Below are positions 1 through 8,954 of a DNA stretch of 42,000 nucleotides, one piece after another. Made by a program: the position numbers and the translations under genes. The stretch's first letter is position 1. Each line of letters starts with the position of its first letter. This stretch comes from an uncultured Bacteroidia bacterium (GTDB taxonomy: Bacteria > Bacteroidota > Bacteroidia > Bacteroidales > Prolixibacteraceae), in NCBI GenBank assembly GCA_903905505.1, contig CAIVGL010000094.1, positions 1-42,000 on the forward strand. Direction: 5' to 3'. Under the pieces are notes generated by a model, which was given only the letters and a program-made list of their open reading frames with translations, searched no databases and had not been told where the DNA came from.

Positions 1-158
1 GCAGATACAGTTGTCTCTCCTTGCACGTGAAGCTCTCCTTTCATTTGATTATATCGCTGCACAACCTGGTAATCACTAGGGGAGGCAATGATCAGGTTTT
101 CGTTTGCTGCGTTGGCATAAAAAGCCAGCATTATAAAGGCTATTGTAAGTATTTTCAT
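1..158 (-). CDS. Secreted protein, N-terminal part only; possible sialate O-acetylesterase-type enzyme
   Basis: This gene runs off the left edge of the window, so only the first 52 codons are visible. The start is the ATG at 156-158, with AGAGG directly before it. The product opens with MKILTIAFIMLAFYANA, a typical Sec signal peptide with a cleavage site after the NA-A region. The mature part begins with a short beta-rich stretch containing SPSDYQVVQR. I recall similar SPxDYQVxQR segments at the N-terminus of secreted sialate O-acetylesterase-like proteins of Bacteroidota, but no catalytic residue lies inside the window, so this is only a suggestion. It is the last gene seen in the transcription direction and sits 87 bp downstream of the DUF5703 gene. 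Confidence 0.6.
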   Translation of the reverse strand, partial: MKILTIAFIMLAFYANAANENLIIASPSDYQVVQRYNQMKGELHVQGETTVS

Positions 159-245
159 CCTCTGTGAGTTAAATTTAATTTAAAAAAGCCTCTCCGATTT
201 TATTGTTTTTTCAGTATACTGTTGTTCTGATAGCTCTTTATCGGC

Positions 246-2498
246 TTATTCTGGCAGGCTTAGAACTACGTCTTTTGCGCGTGATTGTGGCTTAACCTTA
301 AGATTAACAAGCTTTCCATCTCGGTATTCACCCTCGATGGTCGTTTGATGTGGTGCATGTAGTTTGAATGACACATTCCACTTTTTAGGCCACGCGGGTA
401 GTAAATAAATCTTGTCACCAACCGACTGACTAACCATAAACTGTAGATTCGTTAAGATGTTGTTTCCATGATCCTGGTCTGGAACCCAATCGAAATTAGG
501 GCCCCACATCGCAGGGAAACGGGCTTCTGTATTTAAATGAGCTGCGCGACCGTGTACCAATTTAGCAGCCTCATCTCTTAGTCCTAGGCATGCTGCTTGG
601 ATCCCATCTTGGCACCATCCTTTGTTATGATGGGTCTTTCGATTTCCGAAGGTAGACTGGGCCATGGCTAGATCTGGCTGTCCAACACCATACAAGCGAT
701 AAGGGAAAATAGCATAAAGTTCTGTGTTCTCGGAGTTGCTATAACTCGAGAATTTTTCAGCCGGACGAAGATTCAAAGCTCCTTTAACTTCAGCGATAGG
801 AACTGGCGGTAGCTCTTGTAGAATTCTTGTCCAGCGACTGCGTTGTGCCGCGGTGGTTAATTTTTGTGGTAATGCCAGTAATCGAGGAAGTAAATATTTA
901 AATCCAGCTATCTCAGGTAATGGGTTGACGGCCGAATGCCAGGTCTCCAGTGATTGAGAAGGATCGAAGATGATTTTTCCTTTCGCATCACGCTTTTGCC
1001 AATAGTTATCCAAGAAAGCAATCAGTGGATCAGCGAGTGGAAGGAGGGTGTTTTGAGCGAATTTTTCATCTTGCGTATAGTCATATTTATCAAGCATGAC
1101 GGCAATTAACTCTAAACTTCCATTCCAATATCTCGTGATATAGCTATTCGCAGGTTCTGGGGCTTTGTTGCTCCATCCATAATCTCCATTGTTTGGCAAC
1201 CCCCAGAAATACATGGTTTCAGGGAATTGAGCTGAATTTTCGAATCCATAATAGGTCTTTATTCGAGCACGGCTTAAGGGTAATGCATCGGAATACAGTT
1301 TAAACCAAGGCTCCATCAGCTCAAAATCGCCCGCCGCAAGCATTGGCCAATAGGCCAGACGTGTATTTTGAAACCAGTAGTTGCTTCCCCATCTGCGCCA
1401 GTCGGGATCTACATTTCCTTTTGTAGGCGAATCACCCGGTTTGGGCTCGACGGTAAAAATCGATCCATTGAATTTTATTGGAGCTCCTCCACGACCAGAG
1501 CAGGCATTCATAAATCGCTGTAGAACATAACCTTGCGTGACTATCTGAGCTTCAGGGGCTCCATCGACAAAGATCCAACTTCGTTCCCAGAAGTTTTTCC
1601 ACCATGTTTCGTGCGCCTTACGGATAGTTTTAAGGTCTTTCGAATTATCTTTTTCGACTAGGTTATTTATTTGAGAAACCCACTCTTCTGCCGTTGATTT
1701 AGTTTTGAGTACCGTAATGGAAAATGCTTGTTGCTTAGCCGGATGAATAGATCGAAGGGTTAAATCATCTTGTTTTATAAATCCTTTACCACTAAGATTT
1801 GCACCAAACGTATTGTTTAATAGTGGATCGGCAAACTGATCTTTTAACGATTCAAGATTCTGTGTGCTTAATATTAAGTTGAAAATAGATCGGGTGTTGC
1901 GGTGAAACCAGGTTACCTGCGAGTTAGATGATTTAACAACTTGGTCTGCAAGAATTGTCGGTTTGAAATCCGATTTGTTAAGTCCAGTTCCTGAATGACT
2001 GTCATCGTCCTTACCAAATGGTCGCTCTTGTGTTCGCCATAGCTCAACTTTAGCTTGACAGGTAACTGGTGTTTTTGAGTCTACTTCGAATCGAACAACA
2101 GGATTATTGGCATCGACCCAGAAACGGATGGTGGCAGGTTGACCTTTGAGTTTTGTTTGAATGAGAATAATCCCTTTCTGAAGATCTAAAGTCTGCTGAT
2201 AGCTTTCGTTGACAGATAAGGCTGGATCAAAAGTTACACGTACTTTGCCTATTTTACAAAGACGATCATTTTCATCCCAAGCATCTGTCTTACTGATATA
2301 AAATACAAGATTACCATTCTCTTCAACCCATAAATTGGTCCCAATATCCCCATTGCCAATAGGCATTGAGCCAGCCGAATTTTTACTGGGTGAATCCCAT
2401 ACCACATTAAACTTAGCTAGTTTATCTTTTTGTCCAAAAGTGTTAAGTCCACTTAACAAAATGAAGCCAAGACTTATAATCAGAAAATGAATTCTCAT
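246..2498 (-). CDS. DUF5703-domain secreted protein, putative (alpha/alpha)6 glycosidase (copy A)
   Basis: This is a 750-residue secreted protein with a Sec signal (MRIHFLIISLGFILLSG, cleavage near FGQ). Residues about 30-270 form the DUF5703 region, recognisable by VVWDSPSKNSAGSMPIGNGDIG and the following VEENG and SKTDAW motifs. The rest resembles the helical-barrel body of GH95-like enzymes. It ends with a strand-rich tail (LLPAWPKKW...GEYRDGKL) that matches in layout the C-terminus of the GH95 protein in this window. Near residues 672-676 a D-Q-D-H-G motif sits where GH95 has its catalytic DGNFGG. I infer a glycoside hydrolase with an unknown substrate. It is a paralogue of the gene at 15210-17624 but lacks that copy's internal insertion of about 50 residues. 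It lies 17 bp downstream of the GH116 gene. Confidence 0.8.
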   Translation of the reverse strand: MRIHFLIISLGFILLSGLNTFGQKDKLAKFNVVWDSPSKNSAGSMPIGNGDIGTNLWVEENGNLVFYISKTDAWDENDRLCKIGKVRVTFDPALSVNESYQQTLDLQKGIILIQTKLKGQPATIRFWVDANNPVVRFEVDSKTPVTCQAKVELWRTQERPFGKDDDSHSGTGLNKSDFKPTILADQVVKSSNSQVTWFHRNTRSIFNLILSTQNLESLKDQFADPLLNNTFGANLSGKGFIKQDDLTLRSIHPAKQQAFSITVLKTKSTAEEWVSQINNLVEKDNSKDLKTIRKAHETWWKNFWERSWIFVDGAPEAQIVTQGYVLQRFMNACSGRGGAPIKFNGSIFTVEPKPGDSPTKGNVDPDWRRWGSNYWFQNTRLAYWPMLAAGDFELMEPWFKLYSDALPLSRARIKTYYGFENSAQFPETMYFWGLPNNGDYGWSNKAPEPANSYITRYWNGSLELIAVMLDKYDYTQDEKFAQNTLLPLADPLIAFLDNYWQKRDAKGKIIFDPSQSLETWHSAVNPLPEIAGFKYLLPRLLALPQKLTTAAQRSRWTRILQELPPVPIAEVKGALNLRPAEKFSSYSNSENTELYAIFPYRLYGVGQPDLAMAQSTFGNRKTHHNKGWCQDGIQAACLGLRDEAAKLVHGRAAHLNTEARFPAMWGPNFDWVPDQDHGNNILTNLQFMVSQSVGDKIYLLPAWPKKWNVSFKLHAPHQTTIEGEYRDGKLVNLKVKPQSRAKDVVLSLPE

Positions 2499-2515
2499 CG
2501 ATTTTAATTTTATGA

Positions 2516-5500
2516 TTAGCAGCTGATCTCTAATTTCTCGCCTTGATCAAGTTTTACCTCAGACCCAAGTTTAATCGTAATTTTTTCTCCTTCTTGACGA
2601 AATGAGGCTTGAATGATCTGTCCATTTAAGTGCACGTTTAATGGATTAGGTTTACGATCGTTCTCAAGAACCAGAGAGATTGTACTTAATCGAAGCTGTC
2701 CATAGCTGAGTTTTACCGATGCTTTAAGCTGATTGTTCTCCTTCGTTTGCTCGAATGTTCCCCATCCTAATGCAGTTGTAAAAGCAGCTTTGAAATGTTC
2801 GGGAGTTAGTTTTGGAGCAAAGCCAATATGCCCTTTCGGACCGTGAACTTCGAAACCGCATGCAGCTAGATAAACGCCATAGCTTGCCATGGAGCGAGCG
2901 TAATGATCGCCACATTCTACTTCATTCCATGGATTTCGACGAGTGGCATGATACCTATCGTGTATCGCACGTTCGATGGCAAGTCCTTCCATTACCATGT
3001 TCTCCCAGATCATGTGGCCAGCCAGCTGATGCTCAAAGCCATTCATACATTCGTTGAAGTAAAAATCGACGCCTTTGGTCACTCTTTTTTGTTCGCCTCG
3101 AGGCCAGCTGCACATAATAGTCCCTGCCTCACCACTCATGGCATACCAACGACCTGGTTTGTAGGCTTTACGGAATGGCCCAACATCAGGGGTGAAATTA
3201 TATTTCCAAAGTGCTTGTAATGCTTTTCGGGTCTCTGGCTTCGGTAGTACGTCGCCTAGTCCTATTTGGTGAGCCCACCCTTGACCTAAGACTTGATCGA
3301 TTTCGCAACCTTCGTAAGAACCGATAGCATCTGCATGTTTTGGGTCAGACACATGATAGAAATACTCTCCATTCCACATCTTACTCACGAAATTTTCACG
3401 ACCAACGGTCCAGATTTTTCGACATCGGGCCGCAAATTCGGCATCATTCATCTCGGTTGCCATCTCTTCGCCAGCACGCAATGCGGCAAGATAAAGACCA
3501 CAGATCCACGCCACTTGACCGAACCATTGGGCATCGAGCGTGTTATGTTGATTCTTCTTGATGATCCCATCTTCGGTACCATCTTGTTCAATCATCCACT
3601 CCAGTGCTTTTTTAATTTTCAAGTAGTTGCGTTTCAGGAAGGCATCATCGGCCGACATCTGATGATCGCGCAGACTGCGCAGGATTATCCCGGCTTGACC
3701 GTCGATGGCAACGCCGGTTCCTTTTCCCCGATATTCGATCACTCCATCACCTTTAAAGCTATCTTCGGGATTAAAATCGGTCATTTCACGAATTACAATA
3801 TCTAATTCAGGAAAGATGCGACCCATTGTTTGCTCGTAATGGTATACATGCGTACAAGTTCCTTCACAGCAGCTAACCCCTTCCCATCCCCAGAATTTTC
3901 CATTGCGGAAACGGAAGGCTGTTCCAGTGGCTAATGTGGATGCGTTGGCAAAGGTGCGATCCAGAAACCAATAGGGGAGTGTGGAGTCATACCAGGTGTC
4001 GCGCCATAATCTTGTTTGTGCAGCTAACTTATTGAAATTTTTGGTGACGTAGCCAGCCACATCCTGGGAGTTTGCAAATAGTGCCGCATAATGACGACCA
4101 TCGCCAGGTTTTGTAAGGTTCGGAAAATGCCATGTTAAGGCAAAAGTTATCACTTTCGATTCGCCTGGTTTTAGCTTCATCGAATGGCCGATAGCACCGG
4201 TCAGATGATCTTCTAAACCCGCTGAGGCCTCTTTGCTTTTTAATCCACCAAGACCATCAGAACCTGCATCGGCTTTTGAATAGTCACCACTATTGTTTAA
4301 CAGCGCTAAACTCATTGTGCCATGATCAAACATTTTTTCAAATTCTACAGGGTTAGGAGGCAAGTCGCTAAACATAATGCTTCCAGCACCAATGTTTCCC
4401 CATCCTTCCGTTTCGGCATCGACAAGCTGAAGAGTCGCCGTTTTTCCGCGAATATCGTAAATATTAAAACTTTGAAGGGTCATTTTGTTGTCGGCTAATC
4501 CACTTGTTGATCTCACAACCTTATTGTCGATAAGCAGATTCAAACATGTTTTATTCTTGTGATTGCCACCCCCAAGCCAGAAATTGATGAATTTTCGATC
4601 GATAACAAATGGCTTGCTTGTTAACGTACCCGTAGCTTTATCCCGAGAAACTGCGTCATTCCCAATCGTGGCACTCGCATGTGAATTGACAACGCGTGGG
4701 GTATTTCCGCCCACATCACCTTGGTAATCTGGTACGGCAGATTTTAGGATTGGTCCAGTGCCAAAAGCATTTCCTGCCGGAGTCCAATGGATGTATTTTT
4801 CATCTTTCCAATCTTCAAAGAGGATATCGGGTCGTTGAGCCACAATCTGATCAGAGCCTTTTTCTACGGTGCAATTAAGATAGGTGCTCCCTTTATGGTG
4901 AACAATCTGATTTTTTCGTTTTCCTTTCACCACTCTGTTGTATTGGCAAATGGCATTTTCAAGCCATCCGAATAAGGTAGCTTCTAATTTTTCTTGTGAA
5001 GTATTAGTCACCGTAAACGACATGATGGTCGTTGGGATACTCGACTCATCGATTGCCAGCGGGATAAATGGAGAAAATGCCTCTAACTCAACCTTGATTT
5101 GTTCGGTAGCATAGTTAACTTTTCCAATTGGATATTCACCTCGGAAGGTGATATTTTGAAATCCTTGCTTGTTAAGTTGTCGGGTTTCTGAAACTTCATT
5201 GGTCTTAATCTGGATGGCAAACCCTTGATTAAGTGGTGAGTTTTGTTCCATCGGTTTCTCATAATGAGTCTCCCATGTATTTCCTGCTTGTTTATTGAAA
5301 ATATTCCAAAACCACAATTGACCATCTCCACCAAGGTATACCTGCCCGGCACAGATTCCCCCAACTGGCATTCCAATATACTTGAGCTCTTGGCTATTAT
5401 ATACCTGAGGGGTTCCTCTTTCAAATAGACTTTTAACCCATGACGGATTTAGCTTTTTGTCTATTGGGATTAATCCGTTAAAATCGGAAGCAGCAAATGG

Positions 5501-5635
5501 GCCCGCAGTCACCGGCAGTCCAGCACAGAAAATAAATGAACCGGTACCCGTAAGGCGCAAGAAATTACGACGATTAAGTGCTAATTTGTCCTCCGGTTGG
5601 GTCTCAACAAGATTTTCGTTTTGGTTTGGTTTCAT
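2516..5635 (-). CDS. GH116-family glycosidase with inserted beta-sandwich domain, Tat-type export
   Basis: The product has 1039 residues and resembles the GBA2/DUF608 family (GH116), retaining enzymes that act on beta-glucosides and related beta-glycosides. The N-terminus carries a twin-arginine motif (NRRNFLRL, near residue 22) followed by a hydrophobic stretch, so Tat export is likely. The N-terminal family region starts at GMPVGGICAGQVYLGGDG. The catalytic region contains CCEGTCTHVYHYEQTMGR, whose Glu near 591 is the likely nucleophile. It also contains GCEIDQVLGQGWA, whose Asp near 780 is the likely acid/base, by analogy with TxGH116 and human GBA2. Residues about 335-425 (SKPFVIDR, FWLGGGNH, VDAETEGWGNI) look like the DUF4980-type module known from Bacteroidota GH32 fructanases, here inserted in the N-terminal sandwich. 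The exact sugar is not predictable. Confidence 0.85.
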   Translation of the reverse strand: MKPNQNENLVETQPEDKLALNRRNFLRLTGTGSFIFCAGLPVTAGPFAASDFNGLIPIDKKLNPSWVKSLFERGTPQVYNSQELKYIGMPVGGICAGQVYLGGDGQLWFWNIFNKQAGNTWETHYEKPMEQNSPLNQGFAIQIKTNEVSETRQLNKQGFQNITFRGEYPIGKVNYATEQIKVELEAFSPFIPLAIDESSIPTTIMSFTVTNTSQEKLEATLFGWLENAICQYNRVVKGKRKNQIVHHKGSTYLNCTVEKGSDQIVAQRPDILFEDWKDEKYIHWTPAGNAFGTGPILKSAVPDYQGDVGGNTPRVVNSHASATIGNDAVSRDKATGTLTSKPFVIDRKFINFWLGGGNHKNKTCLNLLIDNKVVRSTSGLADNKMTLQSFNIYDIRGKTATLQLVDAETEGWGNIGAGSIMFSDLPPNPVEFEKMFDHGTMSLALLNNSGDYSKADAGSDGLGGLKSKEASAGLEDHLTGAIGHSMKLKPGESKVITFALTWHFPNLTKPGDGRHYAALFANSQDVAGYVTKNFNKLAAQTRLWRDTWYDSTLPYWFLDRTFANASTLATGTAFRFRNGKFWGWEGVSCCEGTCTHVYHYEQTMGRIFPELDIVIREMTDFNPEDSFKGDGVIEYRGKGTGVAIDGQAGIILRSLRDHQMSADDAFLKRNYLKIKKALEWMIEQDGTEDGIIKKNQHNTLDAQWFGQVAWICGLYLAALRAGEEMATEMNDAEFAARCRKIWTVGRENFVSKMWNGEYFYHVSDPKHADAIGSYEGCEIDQVLGQGWAHQIGLGDVLPKPETRKALQALWKYNFTPDVGPFRKAYKPGRWYAMSGEAGTIMCSWPRGEQKRVTKGVDFYFNECMNGFEHQLAGHMIWENMVMEGLAIERAIHDRYHATRRNPWNEVECGDHYARSMASYGVYLAACGFEVHGPKGHIGFAPKLTPEHFKAAFTTALGWGTFEQTKENNQLKASVKLSYGQLRLSTISLVLENDRKPNPLNVHLNGQIIQASFRQEGEKITIKLGSEVKLDQGEKLEISC

Positions 5636-5661
5636 TGGTGGTCAGTTATGAATAGGTTTAA

Positions 5662-7080
5662 TTATTTCTGAGTAACACCTTTCCAGGAGTCGGTGCGGAA
5701 TGAAGAGGCAGGAAGCCCCTCCTTATTGCCTAAGTTTGGTAGGGCATCATCGTGCCAAGCATAGCGCACAGCAACAGGATTTTTCACTTGGTCACTCGAT
5801 ACGACAATCGTGTTTCCTGAGATTTCGGCTTTTGCAGCTACGAATTTCTGATCTGCTCCAGCAATGGCGAATTCATTCAGTGGTTTTTCATCTCTTGCGG
5901 TTAGGCCACCTTCGCAATGATTAAAGCTTAATGATATCTTATCTCCATTCACTTTCATTGATTTATAAAGCGGACCGCTATAGATTGTTTTTTTGTCTTT
6001 GTAGACTTTGTTCATCGCCCATAAGACTAATCGACGACCGACTTCTTGTTTGTTTTGTGGATGTACATTGTTCACTTGTCCAATATCATTTGTAACGATC
6101 ATACCTGTGTTTTTCACACTCTGAAGTGTTCTCAATTGGGCTTCGCAAAGCTCTACATAGCATTCCGAATTATGTCCTTTGTAACGATACGGAGCTAGTT
6201 GAACAAAGCCAAAAGGGAGATTTTTTTGATTCCAATCGGAGCGCCAGTTTTTAATCATGGCTGGGAAAAGCGTTCTGTATTGATATGCCCTATCGACATT
6301 TCCTTCTCCTTGATACCAGATGGCACCTCGTATGGTATACGATTTCAGTGGTGCGATCATCCCATTGTAAAGGTTAGAGGCTCCTTTTTTGCCGGCTAAG
6401 GATTTTAATGCTGGATTTGATTCAAGGACTTCATTTTTCGTCCATCTTTCAGCTGTTGTCCCACCCACACTTGAGTTGATAAGTCCGATTGGAACATGTA
6501 GTTTTTTATAGAGGTCACGACCGAAGAAATAGGCTACTGCAGAGGTCCCTTGTTCGCCTCCAACCAAAAGATTCTTTCGATTCATCACTAGCCATTCACC
6601 CTTTGTATCTTCTACGGGTTCAGGTTTGCCTACTTTATCTACGGTGTACATTCTAACCTCGTCGTAATTTGCGTTTGCAAGCTCCTGCTCATTGTTCAAT
6701 ACCGTATGTCTTGGATAAAAAGTCCATTGCATATTCGATTGACCCGAGCACAGCCAAACCTCTCCAACCAAGATGTTTTTGACTGTAATTGAATTGCCAG
6801 ATGAGCCATTTACGATCATTTCAGTTTTTAAGCCTGCTTTTAATTTCTGAAGCGAGATTTTCCAATGACCATTCTGATCTGCTTTGGTACTGTAATTTTG
6901 ATTGTAAATAGTTAATGATACGGTCTCGTCTTTATCGGCCCATCCCCAAATAGCAACCTTTCGATCTTGCTGGATGATCATATTATTACTGATTATAGCA
7001 GGTAGTTTTACTGCAGCCATCAAATTTGCTGTACTTGTAAAAAATAGAGCGAAAAAGGTAATTCGAATTAGATTTTTCAT
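5662..7080 (-). CDS. Sialate O-acetylesterase-type carbohydrate esterase (SASA/SGNH fold)
   Basis: The product has 472 residues and a Sec signal (MKNLIRITFFALFFTSTANLMAA). It belongs to the sialate O-acetylesterase-like carbohydrate esterases (PF03629). An N-terminal beta-domain (about 25-105) precedes the esterase core. The catalytic Ser lies in CSGQSNMQW near residue 115. The glycine and oxyanion blocks are INSSVGGTTAE and GAIWYQGEGN, and the Asp/His pair appears in TNDIGQVNNVHPQNK near 335-344. All key residues are intact. Such enzymes remove acetyl groups from sugars so that exo-glycosidases can proceed. Despite the family name nothing here implies sialic acid, because no sialidase or sialate catabolic gene is visible. 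It lies between the GH43 and GH116 genes with 15 bp and 26 bp gaps. Confidence 0.9.
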   Translation of the reverse strand: MKNLIRITFFALFFTSTANLMAAVKLPAIISNNMIIQQDRKVAIWGWADKDETVSLTIYNQNYSTKADQNGHWKISLQKLKAGLKTEMIVNGSSGNSITVKNILVGEVWLCSGQSNMQWTFYPRHTVLNNEQELANANYDEVRMYTVDKVGKPEPVEDTKGEWLVMNRKNLLVGGEQGTSAVAYFFGRDLYKKLHVPIGLINSSVGGTTAERWTKNEVLESNPALKSLAGKKGASNLYNGMIAPLKSYTIRGAIWYQGEGNVDRAYQYRTLFPAMIKNWRSDWNQKNLPFGFVQLAPYRYKGHNSECYVELCEAQLRTLQSVKNTGMIVTNDIGQVNNVHPQNKQEVGRRLVLWAMNKVYKDKKTIYSGPLYKSMKVNGDKISLSFNHCEGGLTARDEKPLNEFAIAGADQKFVAAKAEISGNTIVVSSDQVKNPVAVRYAWHDDALPNLGNKEGLPASSFRTDSWKGVTQK

Positions 7081-7095
7081 GATTTATTTTAGTTT

Positions 7096-8937
7096 TTAGT
7101 TGTTTAATTCTGATTTAGGCGCCTTAATAATCGTAGTTCCAAACGTAATTCCACTTTCGTTAAAGCTATCAATAACAAAATAATAATCAAGCCCCTCGAT
7201 TAAGTTTTCGATGACCGCATTTTCTTTTCGAGTATCCTGACTGTGGAATAGGTTGTTTTTTGAATCTCCATACCGCACCACATAACCTGTCGCTCCAGGA
7301 ACTGCCTGCCAGCTAAGAAGCGCCTGGATACCCGAGGACATATTGCCTTTGGGTTGAATTTTTATGATTGGATTTTTCACTCTGGCCGGCTTTTGACCTA
7401 ATCCATTGCCGAAAATACGAAGGTCGCGCACAGCAAATTTTCCGTTTGCTGGCATATGGATATTGGTAACTCGTAAATAACGCGTTAAGCTTGGTTGATT
7501 AAGTTGCACATAGTCGTGGGGTACATCGCGTTGATTGGTGCTTTTATCAACAAGTAGAGTCCAGGTCTTCCCATCTTGGCTCTCTTCAATGGTATATTGA
7601 TGGTAAAGTTCATCGGAAACACGTCGTTTAATGGCCGTTGTATTTTGTTCGGCGAAATTGATTTGAAGGGCATTGACACGACAGATTTTTCCAAGATCAA
7701 CGGTGAGCCATTCCCCTTTATCTCCTGTTTTTGCACTCCACCAGGTTTTTATATTCTCATCGAAGGCCGATGCGATAGGACGATTTTCGATTGTCGAAGA
7801 TGCAGTAGCTGACTTTTGATAGGAGAGGAGCATCCATCCAACGAGATTCCCACCCAAGCCAGTTTTTCGGTGCCCCGGCCCAAATTGTGGAAGGTCACCC
7901 AGGTAGGTATCAGTATACAAACCACCTTCTCGATCAACGCCTGATGGATACATGGAGATTCTTCTTTCAAAACCGGTTAAAGCATTCAGACAGGTTGTAA
8001 CTACACGCCAATCTTTGTTCTGATTGTCGTTGAATATACCTGAATTCCCAGCCCCATTTGCGAAACCAGCGGCTCGATAAGATACTGGATTATTTCTGCA
8101 GTATTCAAATGGTCCGATTGGTGAATCCGCAACAAATGCACAGTCTCGGTATACCGGATCTTCTGTTCCGCTTAACGAAACTTGAAGGTAATAGCGGCCT
8201 TGACGTTTAGTCATCTGCGGACCTTCGCCTGATTTATTTGCAATGGTTACTTCTGTATTTGTATGAGCAGGATTGATCCCAAAATCTCCATTTTCAAGAG
8301 GCTGAATTTCCCCTTTTAACTTGCAGGGTAAGGGGCCTCTTAACGTCTTTAGATGATTGTTGGGATCAAGTTCGTGGACGTATATCCCACGTGAGGGTTT
8401 GAAGCCAACAGCATATAAGTATACTCGACCATCATCATCGGTAAACAACCATTCGTCATTACTGATAGGTAGTCGATCCCTAACACGCTCAAAAGCTCCC
8501 GTTTTCGGATTGGTCAGGTTATAAAAAGCATCAAGTTGTTGACTATAGATTAATTTCCCATCAATCACTGAAGCTGCTGGATTATAGCCCCATACTGGCA
8601 AATCATTTTCTGGTGATCCATTTAGTTGATGTTCGTCATCTTTGTATTTATAGCTATCCTTACTTTCGACTAAGTTCCAGTTGATCAGATTGTTTGACCA
8701 CCAATATCCAGCGCTCTTAGAGGCAAATAAATAGTAATCGCCTTTAAAAGGAACAACGAGTGGGTCGGCAGCCTCACGGCCTGTTTTTCCGCCTGGTCGG
8801 AAGCAATATTCAAGGTTTAGCGGATTGCAATAGGTTAGTTCTGCTGTCGATTTTTTCGAATCGACCGTAGAACTAATTGCTTGTGCCTGAATCGTCAGGC
8901 TGAAAATTGCAAGAGCTATTAATACACTTAACTTCAT
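7096..8937 (-). CDS. GH43-like glycosidase with discoidin (F5/8C, CBM32-like) and FN3 domains
   Basis: The product has 613 residues and a Sec signal (MKLSVLIALAIFSLTIQAQA). Residues about 35-350 form a five-bladed propeller of the GH43 type. The likely general base Asp is in REAADPLVV near residue 57. A conserved FTDDDGRVYLY strand follows, and the likely general acid Glu is in SGEGPQMTKRQGRYYL near 240. Residues about 375-510 form a discoidin/F5-8C domain (SAFDENIKTWWSAKTG, EWLTVDLGK, LRVTNIHMP), which usually binds sugars. Residues about 525-605 form an FN3 domain (LSWQAVPGATGYVVRYG). GH43 members act on alpha-L-arabinofuranosides, beta-xylosides or beta-galactosides, and the subfamily cannot be settled by eye. 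It lies in the operon between the GH92 and acetylesterase genes. Confidence 0.85.
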   Translation of the reverse strand: MKLSVLIALAIFSLTIQAQAISSTVDSKKSTAELTYCNPLNLEYCFRPGGKTGREAADPLVVPFKGDYYLFASKSAGYWWSNNLINWNLVESKDSYKYKDDEHQLNGSPENDLPVWGYNPAASVIDGKLIYSQQLDAFYNLTNPKTGAFERVRDRLPISNDEWLFTDDDGRVYLYAVGFKPSRGIYVHELDPNNHLKTLRGPLPCKLKGEIQPLENGDFGINPAHTNTEVTIANKSGEGPQMTKRQGRYYLQVSLSGTEDPVYRDCAFVADSPIGPFEYCRNNPVSYRAAGFANGAGNSGIFNDNQNKDWRVVTTCLNALTGFERRISMYPSGVDREGGLYTDTYLGDLPQFGPGHRKTGLGGNLVGWMLLSYQKSATASSTIENRPIASAFDENIKTWWSAKTGDKGEWLTVDLGKICRVNALQINFAEQNTTAIKRRVSDELYHQYTIEESQDGKTWTLLVDKSTNQRDVPHDYVQLNQPSLTRYLRVTNIHMPANGKFAVRDLRIFGNGLGQKPARVKNPIIKIQPKGNMSSGIQALLSWQAVPGATGYVVRYGDSKNNLFHSQDTRKENAVIENLIEGLDYYFVIDSFNESGITFGTTIIKAPKSELNN

Positions 8938-8954
8938 GTTTTTTTACAAACAGG

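Noticed and set aside
212-221. Palindrome CAGTATACTG between the first two genes at the left end
   Set aside because: It is only 10 bp, has no loop and is AT-rich, so chance is a sufficient explanation.
3293-3805. A 170-codon open frame on the plus strand inside the GH116 gene
   Set aside because: It is antisense to conserved catalytic coding sequence, has no recognisable domain or signal, and is explained by codon usage of the minus-strand gene. The same applies to the plus-strand frame at 36118-36609 and the other antisense frames.
5662-7080. Sialic acid metabolism, suggested by the acetylesterase family name
   Set aside because: No sialidase, sialate lyase or sialate transporter is present. 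Family members act on many acetylated sugars.
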